Shown here one piece after another: positions 17,301 to 25,372 of a stretch of DNA of 64,000 nt (its first letter is position 1; the number at the start of each line of letters is the position of its first letter). Source of the stretch: Streptomyces gossypii (GTDB lineage: Bacteria > Actinomycetota > Actinomycetes > Streptomycetales > Streptomycetaceae); assembly GCF_025165795.1 (NCBI RefSeq), contig NZ_JAJAGO010000008.1, positions 186,001-250,000 of the forward strand, written 5' to 3'. A program made the position numbers and the translations under genes. The notes under the pieces are model-generated. The model did no database searches and had not been told where the DNA came from. It was given only the letters and a program-made list of their open reading frames with translations.

Positions 17301-17810
17301 CAGCCCCTCGAAGGGGCCGCTGGCGGAGGCGAGTACGCGGGCGGCGAGCTGGAAGCGGGTGGCATCAGCGAGCAGCCGGGTGCCCGGTTCGATGCCGAGC
17401 CGGAGGCCGTGCTCCTTGAGGAGGCGTCCGGCGAAGGCGTGGTAGGTGAGGATCTGCGGCTCGCCTGGCGGCTCCTCAGGGAGCACGGCCCCCGGCTCGC
17501 CGGGGTCGGTGACCCCGGCACGGACGAGCGCGGCGCGCACCCGCTCGGCAAGCTCCCCGGCGGCCTTGTTGGTGAAGGTCAACCCGAGCACCTGTTCGGG
17601 GGCTACCTGCCCGGTGCCGACCAGCCAGACGACGCGCGCCGCCATCACCGTCGTCTTGCCCGAACCGGCTCCGGCCACGATGACCTGCGGTGCGAGCGGG
17701 GCGGTGATGCAGGCCAGCTGCTCCGGGGTGAAGGGAATGCCCAGGAGTTCCTTGAGCTGCGCGGGGTCGGTGAGAGGTGCGGGCACGAGGGAGACGCTAA
17801 CGGTCGCCAC
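14319..17810 (-). CDS. adnB: AdnB-type helicase-nuclease subunit
   Basis: A 1163-residue UvrD-like helicase with a C-terminal RecB-family nuclease. Walker A GAGSGKTT lies near residue 48, DEYQDTSVAQR near 280, and late helicase motifs (TAHKAKGLEWDVVV, YVTFTRPRSLL) precede the nuclease. The nuclease has GRIDAVY near 1053, IVDWKTN near 1070 and QLAVYRL, giving the metal-binding Asp, Asp and Lys set. AdnA and AdnB form the heterodimeric end-resection motor of actinobacteria, with AdnB the leading motor in mycobacteria. The C-terminal tail is a Pro/Glu/Asp repeat (EPEPDPEPVPDPY). It follows adnA by 59 bp and starts with GTG; the exact start codon is uncertain. Confidence 0.9.
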   Translation of the reverse strand: MATVSVSLVPAPLTDPAQLKELLGIPFTPEQLACITAPLAPQVIVAGAGSGKTTVMAARVVWLVGTGQVAPEQVLGLTFTNKAAGELAERVRAALVRAGVTDPGEPGAVLPEEPPGEPQILTYHAFAGRLLKEHGLRLGIEPGTRLLADATRFQLAARVLASASGPFEGLRNALSTHVRDLLALDGELSEHLVPPAELRAYDAGLLAELAEAELTNQDLRKIPEAALARGELLGLVEEYRRRKRERDLLDFGDQIALSATLARDVPEVGRLLRGEFGVVMLDEYQDTSVAQRILLAGLFGAGAGHPVTAVGDPCQAIYGWRGASVANLDDFPEHFPAADGSPAPRLALSENRRSGGRLLRLANTLAAPLRARHEGVEALRPAPGAEHEGVVRCALLETHAQELAWLADSVAHLVRTGTPPGSIAVLCRTGGDFAEIQGALVAREVPVEVVGLSGLVHLPEIADLVAMCEVLQDPTANAPLVRLLSGPRWRIGPRDLALLGRRARRLVQRDEPGSRDAERRLAAAVEGVDTTEVISLADALDTFLEGRGELDELPFSAAARVRFARFAAEIRELRRSLAEPLMDVLHRVLAVTGLEVELSASPHALAARRRETLSSFLDIAAGFANLDGQATLLAFLGFLRTAVQYEKGLDSSLPGGEDTVKVLTAHKAKGLEWDVVVAPGLVAGHFPSEQSRDSWLSRPGVLPHALRGDAATLPRMGEWTAKARKAYDAELRDHQATEELRLGYVTFTRPRSLLLGSGHWWGPDQKRQRGPSAFLEALRAHCEADEAHGEVEVWAEAPAEGAGNPALEEPAEERAWPLPLDEGAMARRREAEARVLAYLEEGGAGAAPGDPRDPGGYGSGIPAQRAPAEPAEPGAPASSGAEPDGEPDGLTPEEARLTASWDRDLEALATELRRTRAVVRDVPLPASLSASQLTRLAADPGTFARELARPMPRPPQPAAARRGTRFHAWVESRFEELTLPMLGPDELPGAGGGSGGVGEEEPSEIADERDLAVLKAAFERTEYARRTPYRVEAPFQLTLAGRTVRGRIDAVYQEEGPEGETLWEIVDWKTNRSRNADPLQLAVYRLAWAEQRGVPVSAVGAAFLYIRTGELVRPPELPGRAALERLLLGEEPEPELDPEPEPDPEPVPDPYEDWPQEGGHPHP

Positions 17811-17869
17811 CGACAGCGGGCGACTCGTCCGCCCCGTCGCCGACGACCCGGCTCACTCGACGATCCGGC

Positions 17870-20800
17870 TCACTCGACGACCTGGCGGCCCTCGGGCTGC
17901 GCCGAGCAGGAGCTGCGGAAGGCGCAGTGCGCGCAGTGCCGTCCGGTCGCGGGGGTGAATCGTTCATCCAGCACCCGCCCCGCCGCCGTCGCCAGCAGCT
18001 CCCCGATCTCTGCCGAGCCCGCCTCGTCCGGCGCGTCCTGCCGCTGCACGGCGGGCAGCGCGTCGCCGCCCTCCCGCTTGGGGGCACCCAGCCGCAGCTG
18101 GACGAGTTCGGCGCCACCCGGCGCCGGACGGCGGCCGTCGAACAGTGCGTCGGCCGCGCCCTCGGCCATGGCCAGCTGATAGACGGCGAGTTGCGGGTGC
18201 CGGGCGATCTCGGCGCTGCTCGGCTTGACCTTGCCGGTCTTGAAGTCGACGACATACGCGCGCCCCTGCGCGTCCGTCTCGACGCGGTCCATGCTGCCCC
18301 GGATCCGGATCGCGTACTCACCGGCGTCCAGCGTGACGTCGAAGGCGTGTTCACTGCCGACCGTACGGCGGCCCGCGCCGCGCTCCATCACATGCCAGCG
18401 CAGGAAGCGCTCCAGCGCGGCACGGGCGTTCTCCTTCTCCTGCCGGGACTTCCAGGGCGCGTCGAACGACAGCCCGTCCCACACCGAGTCCAGCCGCTCC
18501 ATCAGTACGGACAGATCGGCGGGCGTGCCACCGGAGGCGACCTCGTCCGCGAGGACGTGGACGACGTTGCCGAAGCCCTGTGCGGCGGTGGCGGGCGTGT
18601 CCGCCTTCACCTCCCGGCCCAGGAACCACTGCAGCGAACAGGTGGTGGCCAGCTGCTCCAGCGCGCTGCCGGAGAGCGCGACGGGCTGCGTCCGGTCCCG
18701 TACCGGCAGCTGCGAACGAGTCGGCGCGTAGAGGCCCCACCAGCGCTGCGGATGCGCGGCCGGTACCAGCGGATGGTCCTCGTCGTCCCGCAACGCGGCC
18801 AGCCGCGCCAGCCGCGCGGCGGCGGCCTCCCGCAGCGCGGGGGACGCGGCGGGGTCGACGGTGACGGCGCGCAGTTCGGCCACCAGCGCCGCCACGGACA
18901 ACGGGCGGCGGGGACGGCTGGTGACGACCCGGGGTTCGACACCCAGTTCGGTCAGGAACCGGGACGGCTGGTCGCCGTCGTCGGCCTGGGCGCGCACAGC
19001 CGTGACGACCAGCCGCTCCCGGGCCCGCGTCGCCGCCACGTAGAACAGCCGCCGCTCCTCGGCGAGCAGCGCACCCGGCGGCAGCGGCGCCGCCAGGCCG
19101 TCGCGGCCGATCCGGTCGGCCTCCAGAAGCGAGCCGCGCCGCCGCAGATCCGGCCACAGCCCCTCCTGCACCCCGGCGACCACGACCAGCCGCCACTCCA
19201 GGCCCTTGGAACGGTGCGCGGTCATCAGCCGTACGGCGTCGGGACGCACGGCACGGGCCGCGACGTTGTCGGCCGCGATGTCCTGGGCATCGATCTCCTC
19301 CAGGAAGTTGAGCGCACCACGGCCCCCGGTACGCTCCTCGGCCCTGGCCGCGGCGGCGAACAACGCGCACACCGCGTCCAGATCCCGGTCCGCGTTGCGC
19401 CCGGCCGCGCCGCCGCGCTGCGCGGAGCGCTCCAGCCGACCGGGCCAGGCGGTGCCGTCCCACAGCTCCCACAGCGCCTCCTCGGCCGTGCCACCGCCGG
19501 CCAGCAGCTCCCGCGCCTTGCGCAGCAGCAGCCCAAGCCGCTGGGCGCCTCGCGCGTAGGCCGGGTCGTGGGCGACCAGCCGTTCGGGCTCGGCCAGCGC
19601 CTCGGCCAGCAGCGTGTCGGAGGGACGCGGCACGGGGTGGCCCGCCGCCCGCTCCTCGTCCCGCAGCGCACGTCCGAGCCGTCGCAGGTCGGCGGCGTCC
19701 ATTCCGCCGAGCGGGGACGCGAGGAGCGACAGCGCCGTCGTCGTGTCCAACCACACTTGCGGCTGTGCCGCGCTCTGCCCGTCCTCGCCGGGTGCCGCGT
19801 CCGGCCCCGGACCGGGGACCGCAGCGCGTGTGCCGCCGCTCACCGCGCCGGGTGCGGCCTCGGCCCCGCTCGCTGCGGCAGCGGGGGCTTCGCCCTCCGG
19901 AGGCAGCGCACCGACGTGCGGGGCGGCACCTCCGGAGGGGGCAGCGCCTGCGCCGGGCGTGTCGCCAGTTGTGACAGGCGAACTCCCGGTGCCCCCGGAT
20001 CCTGCCCGGGCGTCGGGCCCAGGGGCCGCGGGCGACGCGTCTGGTGCGCCCGCTGCGCCACCCGCTGCGGCGGCGGGAGACCCCGGTGCGGTGGGTGCGC
20101 CAGAGGTGGCGGGCTCAGGCGGGTTCGGGGCGGTCGCCGCGGAAGGCTGGGTGGTGCCGGGCTGGGCGAGGGCGTCCGTGCCGTCGGGGGCGGGTGCGGG
20201 GTCCAAGGATTCGGCCGTGCCGGGTGGCGGTGGCGGCGTCGTGTCGGCCGTCGCCGCGTCGGCTACCGCGCGCAGCGCGGTGAGCAGGGGTGCGACCGCT
20301 GGTTCGTGGCGCAGCGGCAGGTCGTCGCCGTCGATCTCCAGCGGGACGCCCGCCGAGGTCAGGGCGCGGCGCACGGCCGGGATCGACCGGCCGCCCGCCC
20401 GCACCAGGACGGCCATCTCGTGCCAGGGCACGCCTTCTTCCAGATGGGCCCGGCGCAGGATGTCCGCGACGGTGTCGAGCTCGGCTCCCGCCGTGGGGCA
20501 GGTCATGACCTCCACCCGTCCGCCGCCGCGCGCCGGAGCGAGGGCACGGTGCGCGCGTACGGCGTCGGCGGGGAGTCGGCTGAGCGGCATCCGGCGGGTC
20601 AGTTCGCGGGTGGCCTTCAGCAGCTCCGCGCCGGAGCGGCGGTTGGTGCCCAGCACCGCGACGGGCGCGGGGCTGCCGTCAAGCCGCGGGAAGCTGTTGC
20701 GGAAGTCGAGGATGCCGTTGATGTCCGCACCACGGAAGGCGTAGACGGACTGGTCGGGGTCGCCGAAGGCGGTCAGCGTCCGGCCGCCCGAGGCCAGCGC

Positions 20801-21637
20801 GCTCAGCAGCCGTACCTGGGAGGGGTCGGTGTCCTGGTACTCGTCCACATAGATCGCGTCGTACCGGCCGCGCAGTTCTCGGGCGACCTCGTCGCGCTCC
20901 GCGAGGAGCACCGCGCGGTGCACCAGTTCGGCGTAGTCGAGTACGCCCTGCGCGTCCAGCACGTCCAGGTATTCGGCCAGGAAGTCCGCCGCCGCCCCCC
21001 AGTCGGGACGTCCGGTGCGGTGGGCGAACGCGGCCAGCGCGTCGGGGCCGAGGCCCAGTTCGCGGCTGCGGGCGAGCACCGCCCGCACCTCGTCGGCGAA
21101 GCCACGGGTGGTGAGGCAGGCGCGCAGCTCGTCGGGCCAGGCGGTACGGGCGCGGCCCTCGGCCGCCAGCTCCAGCTGTCCCGCGAGCAGCTCGCGGATG
21201 TAGAGGTCCTGTTCGGGCCCGGACAGCAGCCGCAGCGGCTCCGCGAACAGATCGGCGTCCTGGTGGGCCCGCACGAGCGCGTAGCAGTACGAGTGGAAGG
21301 TGGTGGCCTGTGGCGCGCCGGACCCCCGGTTGCGCGCTGCCATCCGGTCGCGCAGCTCGACGGCGGCCTTGCGGCTGAAGGTCAGCACGAGGATGCGCTC
21401 CGGGTCGCCGCCCTGGCGCAGCCGCTCGGTGACGGCCTCGACCAGCGTCGTCGTCTTGCCCGTGCCCGGCCCCGCGAGCACGAGGAGCGGGCCGCCGGGA
21501 TGGTCAACCACCGCACGCTGCCGTGCGTCCAAAGCAGGGAGATCGACAGGCTTCGGTGGGGTGCGCACCAGGCGGTACACACTGGCCGGCGCGGCTGGCC
21601 GGGTCGTCGCGGACGGGATGGAGGAGCTCACGTGCAT
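17870..21637 (-). CDS. adnA: AdnA-type helicase-nuclease subunit
   Basis: A 1255-residue partner of AdnB. Walker A GPGTGKTT lies near residue 57, DEYQDTDPSQV near 270, and the nuclease end has RGSMDRVETD, VVDFKTGK and QLAVYQLA. Cys residues (LATTCSLQWFLG and, at the C-terminus, HCAHCAFRSSC) match the Fe-S cluster of AddB/AdnA-type nucleases. It exceeds the roughly 1050-residue mycobacterial AdnA because residues about 460-625 are a Pro/Ala/Gly/Ser-rich insert inside the helicase region, with no domain character. First gene of adnA-adnB. Together they process double-strand breaks for recombination. ATG at 21637, with a weak AGG before it. Confidence 0.9.
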   Translation of the reverse strand: MHVSSSIPSATTRPAAPASVYRLVRTPPKPVDLPALDARQRAVVDHPGGPLLVLAGPGTGKTTTLVEAVTERLRQGGDPERILVLTFSRKAAVELRDRMAARNRGSGAPQATTFHSYCYALVRAHQDADLFAEPLRLLSGPEQDLYIRELLAGQLELAAEGRARTAWPDELRACLTTRGFADEVRAVLARSRELGLGPDALAAFAHRTGRPDWGAAADFLAEYLDVLDAQGVLDYAELVHRAVLLAERDEVARELRGRYDAIYVDEYQDTDPSQVRLLSALASGGRTLTAFGDPDQSVYAFRGADINGILDFRNSFPRLDGSPAPVAVLGTNRRSGAELLKATRELTRRMPLSRLPADAVRAHRALAPARGGGRVEVMTCPTAGAELDTVADILRRAHLEEGVPWHEMAVLVRAGGRSIPAVRRALTSAGVPLEIDGDDLPLRHEPAVAPLLTALRAVADAATADTTPPPPPGTAESLDPAPAPDGTDALAQPGTTQPSAATAPNPPEPATSGAPTAPGSPAAAAGGAAGAPDASPAAPGPDARAGSGGTGSSPVTTGDTPGAGAAPSGGAAPHVGALPPEGEAPAAAASGAEAAPGAVSGGTRAAVPGPGPDAAPGEDGQSAAQPQVWLDTTTALSLLASPLGGMDAADLRRLGRALRDEERAAGHPVPRPSDTLLAEALAEPERLVAHDPAYARGAQRLGLLLRKARELLAGGGTAEEALWELWDGTAWPGRLERSAQRGGAAGRNADRDLDAVCALFAAAARAEERTGGRGALNFLEEIDAQDIAADNVAARAVRPDAVRLMTAHRSKGLEWRLVVVAGVQEGLWPDLRRRGSLLEADRIGRDGLAAPLPPGALLAEERRLFYVAATRARERLVVTAVRAQADDGDQPSRFLTELGVEPRVVTSRPRRPLSVAALVAELRAVTVDPAASPALREAAAARLARLAALRDDEDHPLVPAAHPQRWWGLYAPTRSQLPVRDRTQPVALSGSALEQLATTCSLQWFLGREVKADTPATAAQGFGNVVHVLADEVASGGTPADLSVLMERLDSVWDGLSFDAPWKSRQEKENARAALERFLRWHVMERGAGRRTVGSEHAFDVTLDAGEYAIRIRGSMDRVETDAQGRAYVVDFKTGKVKPSSAEIARHPQLAVYQLAMAEGAADALFDGRRPAPGGAELVQLRLGAPKREGGDALPAVQRQDAPDEAGSAEIGELLATAAGRVLDERFTPATGRHCAHCAFRSSCSAQPEGRQVVE

Positions 21638-21718
21638 CGCCTAGGAGAGGGTCCGTGCTGGGTGGTGCAGACGCTACGCCAGTGGACACGCGAGCCGCAG
21701 CGCGATACCCCCGTCCCT

Positions 21719-21739
21719 CGTACGGAGGTACCTCGTACG
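21719..21739. promoter_or_regulatory. Inverted repeat upstream of adnA
   Basis: CGTACGGAGGT facing ACCTCGTACG, an inverted repeat with one bulged base, centred about 90 bp upstream of the adnA start and 70 bp downstream of the alkyltransferase-like gene. Could be an operator or a transcript-end hairpin. It is not a LexA box. Confidence 0.35.
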
Positions 21740-21804
21740 GACGGCCCCGCACTTGTGATCAGCCGGGATGAAGGAAGCTGGTACCTGTGATGCGCAGCAG
21801 GTGG

Positions 21805-22296
21805 TCAGCCCTCCGTACGCTCTCGGCTCTCCGGTACGGCGCCGTCCCACCGGGCCCGGCGCAGATCAAGCCGGGGTATGTGGCCCTCGGCCGCGGGCGG
21901 GGCGGGGCGCAGCGGTGTGCCCTCCTCGCGGTACTGGTCCATCGCGCGCAGCTCGTGGCCCGGCAGCAGCACGCCATCGGCCCGCACGATGCGCCACCAC
22001 GGCACCGCGCCTCCATACAGCGCGAGCACCCGGCCCACCTGGCGCGGCCCGCCGGACAGCGCCTGCCTGGCACCGGCGCCCGCGCTTCGGCTGCCGCCTC
22101 CCGCTCCCCCGCCGGCTCCGGACGCCGCCTCCGCTTCTGCCCGGGCCTCGTCCTTGAGCCATTCCGCGACGTCGCCGTACGTCATCACCCGCCCTTGGGG
22201 AATGCGCTCGGCGACATCCAGCACCCGCTCCGCGTACTCCGGCAGTCCGGGGGTCTCCGGCAGCTCCGGCAGTTCACTTCCTCGCATGGTCAACAT
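21805..22296 (-). CDS. Alkyltransferase-like (ATL) protein, MGMT family
   Basis: A 160-odd residue protein of the O6-methylguanine methyltransferase fold. RIPQGRVMTYGDVAEWL is the DNA-binding helix-turn-helix. The active-site PCHR motif is replaced by PWWRIV, where Trp stands for the acceptor Cys, which defines alkyltransferase-like proteins. Those bind O6-alkylguanine and hand it to nucleotide excision repair rather than dealkylating it. A Gly/Ala/Ser-rich insert of about 25 residues sits in the middle. The start is uncertain: 22296, 22287 or further upstream, none with a strong ribosome site. It precedes adnA on the same strand, placing it in a repair cluster. Confidence 0.85.
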   Translation of the reverse strand: MLTMRGSELPELPETPGLPEYAERVLDVAERIPQGRVMTYGDVAEWLKDEARAEAEAASGAGGGAGGGSRSAGAGARQALSGGPRQVGRVLALYGGAVPWWRIVRADGVLLPGHELRAMDQYREEGTPLRPAPPAAEGHIPRLDLRRARWDGAVPESRERTEG

Positions 22297-22415
22297 GGTG
22301 CCGTATCCCACCGACAGCACCCGGCGCATGGTGCCATCCACCGTGCGCACCCGGAATGCGCCCTCGTGCCCCCTCGGCCTGTCCCCTCATGTCACCATCG
22401 TCCCGGCGGTGACAA

Positions 22416-25322
22416 GTGATACGAGACCAGGACGAGACGGCGGCCGGGCCGCAGCAGGGGGACGAGCCTCGGGAAGGGGCGCTCCCGGCCGTCGGCGATC
22501 CTGACTCCGGTCCCGAGCAGCCGCACGCGGGCGACGAAGAGACCGCCGACGGCGGCGGCGAGACCGGCGGCGGCGAGGACGACGGCGGCGCCCACGGCGG
22601 TGACAGCGGCAGCAGCGGTGACAGCGGCAGCAGCCGCGGTGACGAGGGACCGGAGGACGACGGCGGCCAGGGGGACGGCGACTCCACCGACGGCGACCGC
22701 ACCGACGGCGACCGCACGGACGGCGACCGCATCGAGAGCGACGAGCCGCTGCTCCCCGCCCGCGTGCACCGCCCCTCCGATCTGCTGCGGATGGTGCTCG
22801 GGCTGCTCGGTATGGCCGCCGTGCTCACCGTGGCCGCCTTCGCGCACGGCACCACCGCCGGCCTCGAGGACGACGTCACGAAGGGAACGGAGCAGGCGCC
22901 CGCGCTGCTGATCAGTCTGACCGGGCTGACGTCCAGCATCGCCGTCCTGCTGGTGCCGGTGGCCTTCGCCATCGAGCGGCTGATCAAGCGGGACGGGCTG
23001 CGGATCGCCGACGGCGTGCTCGCCGCCGTACTCGCGCACGGCGCCTCGCTCGCCATGGACCTGTGGGTCACCGAGGTGGCGCCCACCTCGATCCAGGACG
23101 CCCTGACCAAGCCCCTCTCCGACGGCATGACCACCCCCGTGCACAGCTATCTGGCCCCGGTCATCGCCTATATGACGGCCGTGGGCATGGCCCGCCGCCC
23201 ACGCTGGCGGGTGCTGCTGTGGGGCGTGCTGCTGCTCGACTCCTTCTCGGTGCTCATCGCGGGCTATTCGACGCCGTTCTCGATCGCCGTGACGGTGCTG
23301 ATCGGCTGGACGGTCGCGTACGGGACGCTGTACGCCGTCGGCTCTCCCAACGTCCGCCCCACCGGCCAGAACCTGCTGGCCGGGCTGCGCCGGGTCGGCT
23401 TCAGTCCGGTCAGCGCGCTGCGCGTGGAGCGCGGCGGCGTGAAAACCGAGCAGCCGGAGACCGCCGACAGCACCGATCGCGGCCGCCAGTATCGCGTCAC
23501 GCTGGAGGACGGCCCTCCGCTGGATGTCACAGTCGTCGACCGCGAACGCCAGGCGCACGGCTACTTCTACCGGGTCTGGCGCAGAGTCGCGCTGCGCCGC
23601 CTCACCCAGCGCCGCAGTCTCCAGTCGCTGCGGCAGGCCCTGGAGCAGGAGGCACTGCTCGCGTACGCCGCCATCGCCGCCGGGGCGAACGCACCGCGTC
23701 TGATCGCGACGTCCGAGCTGGGCCCGGACGCGGTGATGCTCGTATACGAGCACATCGGCGGGCGCAGACTCGACTCTCTTCCGGACGAGGCGGTCACCGA
23801 TGAGCTGATGTGCGCCGCCTGGCGGCAGGTCCAGGCCCTCCAGTCGCGCCGGATCGCGCATCGCAGACTGACCGGCGAGGCGCTGCTGGTGGATCGTTCC
23901 GGCACGGTCATCCTCACCGACCTGCGCGGCGGCGAGATCGCGGCGGGCGACCTGGTGCTGCGCATGGACGTTGCCCAGTTGCTGACCGTCTTCGGCCTCC
24001 GTGTCGGCGCCGAGCGCGCGGTCGCGGCGGCGGTCAGTGTGCTCGGGCCGGACGCCGTCGCCGACAGCCTGCCGCTGCTCCAGCCCATCGCGCTCAGCCG
24101 CAGCACCCGTACGACCCTCCGCAAGCTGGCGAAAGAGCGGGCGCAGCGGGAGCGGGAGGCGGTGCTGGAGGTGTCCCGCGCGCAGCGCGCGCACAAGGAG
24201 CAGCGGGAGGTGCGTGCCAGCCGCGGGGGTCCGAGCGGGACGAGCGACCGCAAGTCGCTGCGCGCCGAGAAGCACGCCGAGAAGCGGGCGATCGACGAGG
24301 CGCTGGAGGAGGCCAGGGAGGACGATCTGCTGGTTCAGATCCGGAAGCAGGTGCTGCTGATCCGGCCGCAGGCGCCCATAGAGCCTGCCCGGCTGGAGCG
24401 GGTGAAGCCGCGCACCCTGGTGAGTTTCATCGCGGGCGGGCTGGCTGCGTACTTCCTCTTCAGCCAGCTCAGCCATGTCCAGATCGACGAGGTGCTGGCG
24501 CAGGCGCAGTGGGGGTGGGTGGCGATGGCGCTGCTCTTCTCCTCGCTCACCTATGTGGCCGCGGCGACCGCGCTGCTCGGCTTCGTGCCGGAGAAGGTCT
24601 CCTTCCTGCGTACGGTGCAGGCGCAGGTGGCGGGCTCGTTCGTGAAGCTGGTGGCACCGGCGGCCATCGGCGGCGTCGCGCTCAACACCCGCTTCCTGCA
24701 ACGGGCGGGCGTACGCCCCGGGCACGCGGTGGCGAGTGTCGGCGCATCCCAGCTCTTCGGCCTGGGCGCCAACATCTCGCTGCTGCTGGTCTTCGGCTAT
24801 CTGACCGGCACCGAGCACACGCCGACCTTCTCGCCGTCCCGCACGGTGATCGCCGGGCTGCTGACGGCGGCGGTGCTGGTGCTGATCGTCACCGCCGTGC
24901 CGACGCTGCGGAAGTTCGTCTCCGAGCGGGTGCGCTCGCTGTTCGCCGGTGTCGTGCCGCGCATGCTGGACGTGGTGCAGCGGCCGAAGCAGCTGGCTTC
25001 GGGGGTCGGCGGCACGCTGCTGCTGTCGCTGGCGTTCGTGATGTGTCTGGACGCCTCGCTGCGGGCCTTCGGCTGGAACGAGTTGAGCTATCCGACGCTC
25101 GCGGTCGTCTTTCTCGCGGGCAACGCGCTGGGCTCGGCGGCGCCGACGCCGGGCGGCCTGGGCGCGGTCGAGGCGGCGCTGATCGCCGGGCTCATCACCT
25201 TCGGGGTGCCGAAGGAGATCGCGACACCGGCCGTGCTGCTGTTCCGGCTGATGACCTTCTGGCTGCCGGTCCTGCCGGGCTGGATCTCCTTCACCCAACT
25301 GACCCGCAAGGGCGCCCTGTAG
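22416..25322 (+). CDS. Multi-domain flippase-like (LPG synthase TM family) membrane protein
   Basis: A 968-residue membrane protein. Residues 1-115 are acidic and disordered, including three TDGDR repeats at residues 91-105. A first membrane block follows at about 125-300. Residues about 350-560 look like a degenerate kinase fold: IAHRRLTGEALLVDRSG and VILTDLRGG occupy the positions of the HRD catalytic loop and DFG, with the catalytic residues missing. A basic coiled stretch (about 565-660) leads to a C-terminal block of about eight helices (SFIAGGLAAYFLF to GWISFTQL) of the TIGR00374/AglD flippase-like family. Starts with GTG. The lipid substrate is unknown. Confidence 0.82.
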   Translation: MIRDQDETAAGPQQGDEPREGALPAVGDPDSGPEQPHAGDEETADGGGETGGGEDDGGAHGGDSGSSGDSGSSRGDEGPEDDGGQGDGDSTDGDRTDGDRTDGDRIESDEPLLPARVHRPSDLLRMVLGLLGMAAVLTVAAFAHGTTAGLEDDVTKGTEQAPALLISLTGLTSSIAVLLVPVAFAIERLIKRDGLRIADGVLAAVLAHGASLAMDLWVTEVAPTSIQDALTKPLSDGMTTPVHSYLAPVIAYMTAVGMARRPRWRVLLWGVLLLDSFSVLIAGYSTPFSIAVTVLIGWTVAYGTLYAVGSPNVRPTGQNLLAGLRRVGFSPVSALRVERGGVKTEQPETADSTDRGRQYRVTLEDGPPLDVTVVDRERQAHGYFYRVWRRVALRRLTQRRSLQSLRQALEQEALLAYAAIAAGANAPRLIATSELGPDAVMLVYEHIGGRRLDSLPDEAVTDELMCAAWRQVQALQSRRIAHRRLTGEALLVDRSGTVILTDLRGGEIAAGDLVLRMDVAQLLTVFGLRVGAERAVAAAVSVLGPDAVADSLPLLQPIALSRSTRTTLRKLAKERAQREREAVLEVSRAQRAHKEQREVRASRGGPSGTSDRKSLRAEKHAEKRAIDEALEEAREDDLLVQIRKQVLLIRPQAPIEPARLERVKPRTLVSFIAGGLAAYFLFSQLSHVQIDEVLAQAQWGWVAMALLFSSLTYVAAATALLGFVPEKVSFLRTVQAQVAGSFVKLVAPAAIGGVALNTRFLQRAGVRPGHAVASVGASQLFGLGANISLLLVFGYLTGTEHTPTFSPSRTVIAGLLTAAVLVLIVTAVPTLRKFVSERVRSLFAGVVPRMLDVVQRPKQLASGVGGTLLLSLAFVMCLDASLRAFGWNELSYPTLAVVFLAGNALGSAAPTPGGLGAVEAALIAGLITFGVPKEIATPAVLLFRLMTFWLPVLPGWISFTQLTRKGAL
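22686..22730 (+). repeat. Three tandem 15-bp repeats in the membrane-protein gene
   Basis: Units at 22686-22700, 22701-22715 and 22716-22730 (one base differs in the third) each encode TDGDR in the disordered acidic N-terminus. In-frame length variation between strains is likely. Confidence 0.85.
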
Positions 25323-25330
25323 GCATGGCC

Positions 25331-25362
25331 GGGGGCCCGTACGCGCGTGCGTACGGGCCCCC
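25331..25362. terminator. Bidirectional terminator between the membrane protein and moeZ
   Basis: A perfect 14-bp inverted repeat (25331-25344 with 25349-25362) and 4-base loop between convergent genes. Confidence 0.85.
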
Positions 25363-25372
25363 GTCGTGCGGC

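Noticed and set aside
17927-21790. A 1287-codon open frame opposite adnA, and similar long antisense frames at 15609-18179, 8750-11470, 2476-4056, 23810-26395 and 58070-60241
   Set aside because: High-GC DNA leaves antisense frames open. These products are Arg/Gly/Ala-rich without domains, and each lies over a gene with clear family motifs.
22686-22730. Regular repeats that might be a CRISPR fragment
   Set aside because: 15-bp in-frame TDGDR codon repeats without spacers.
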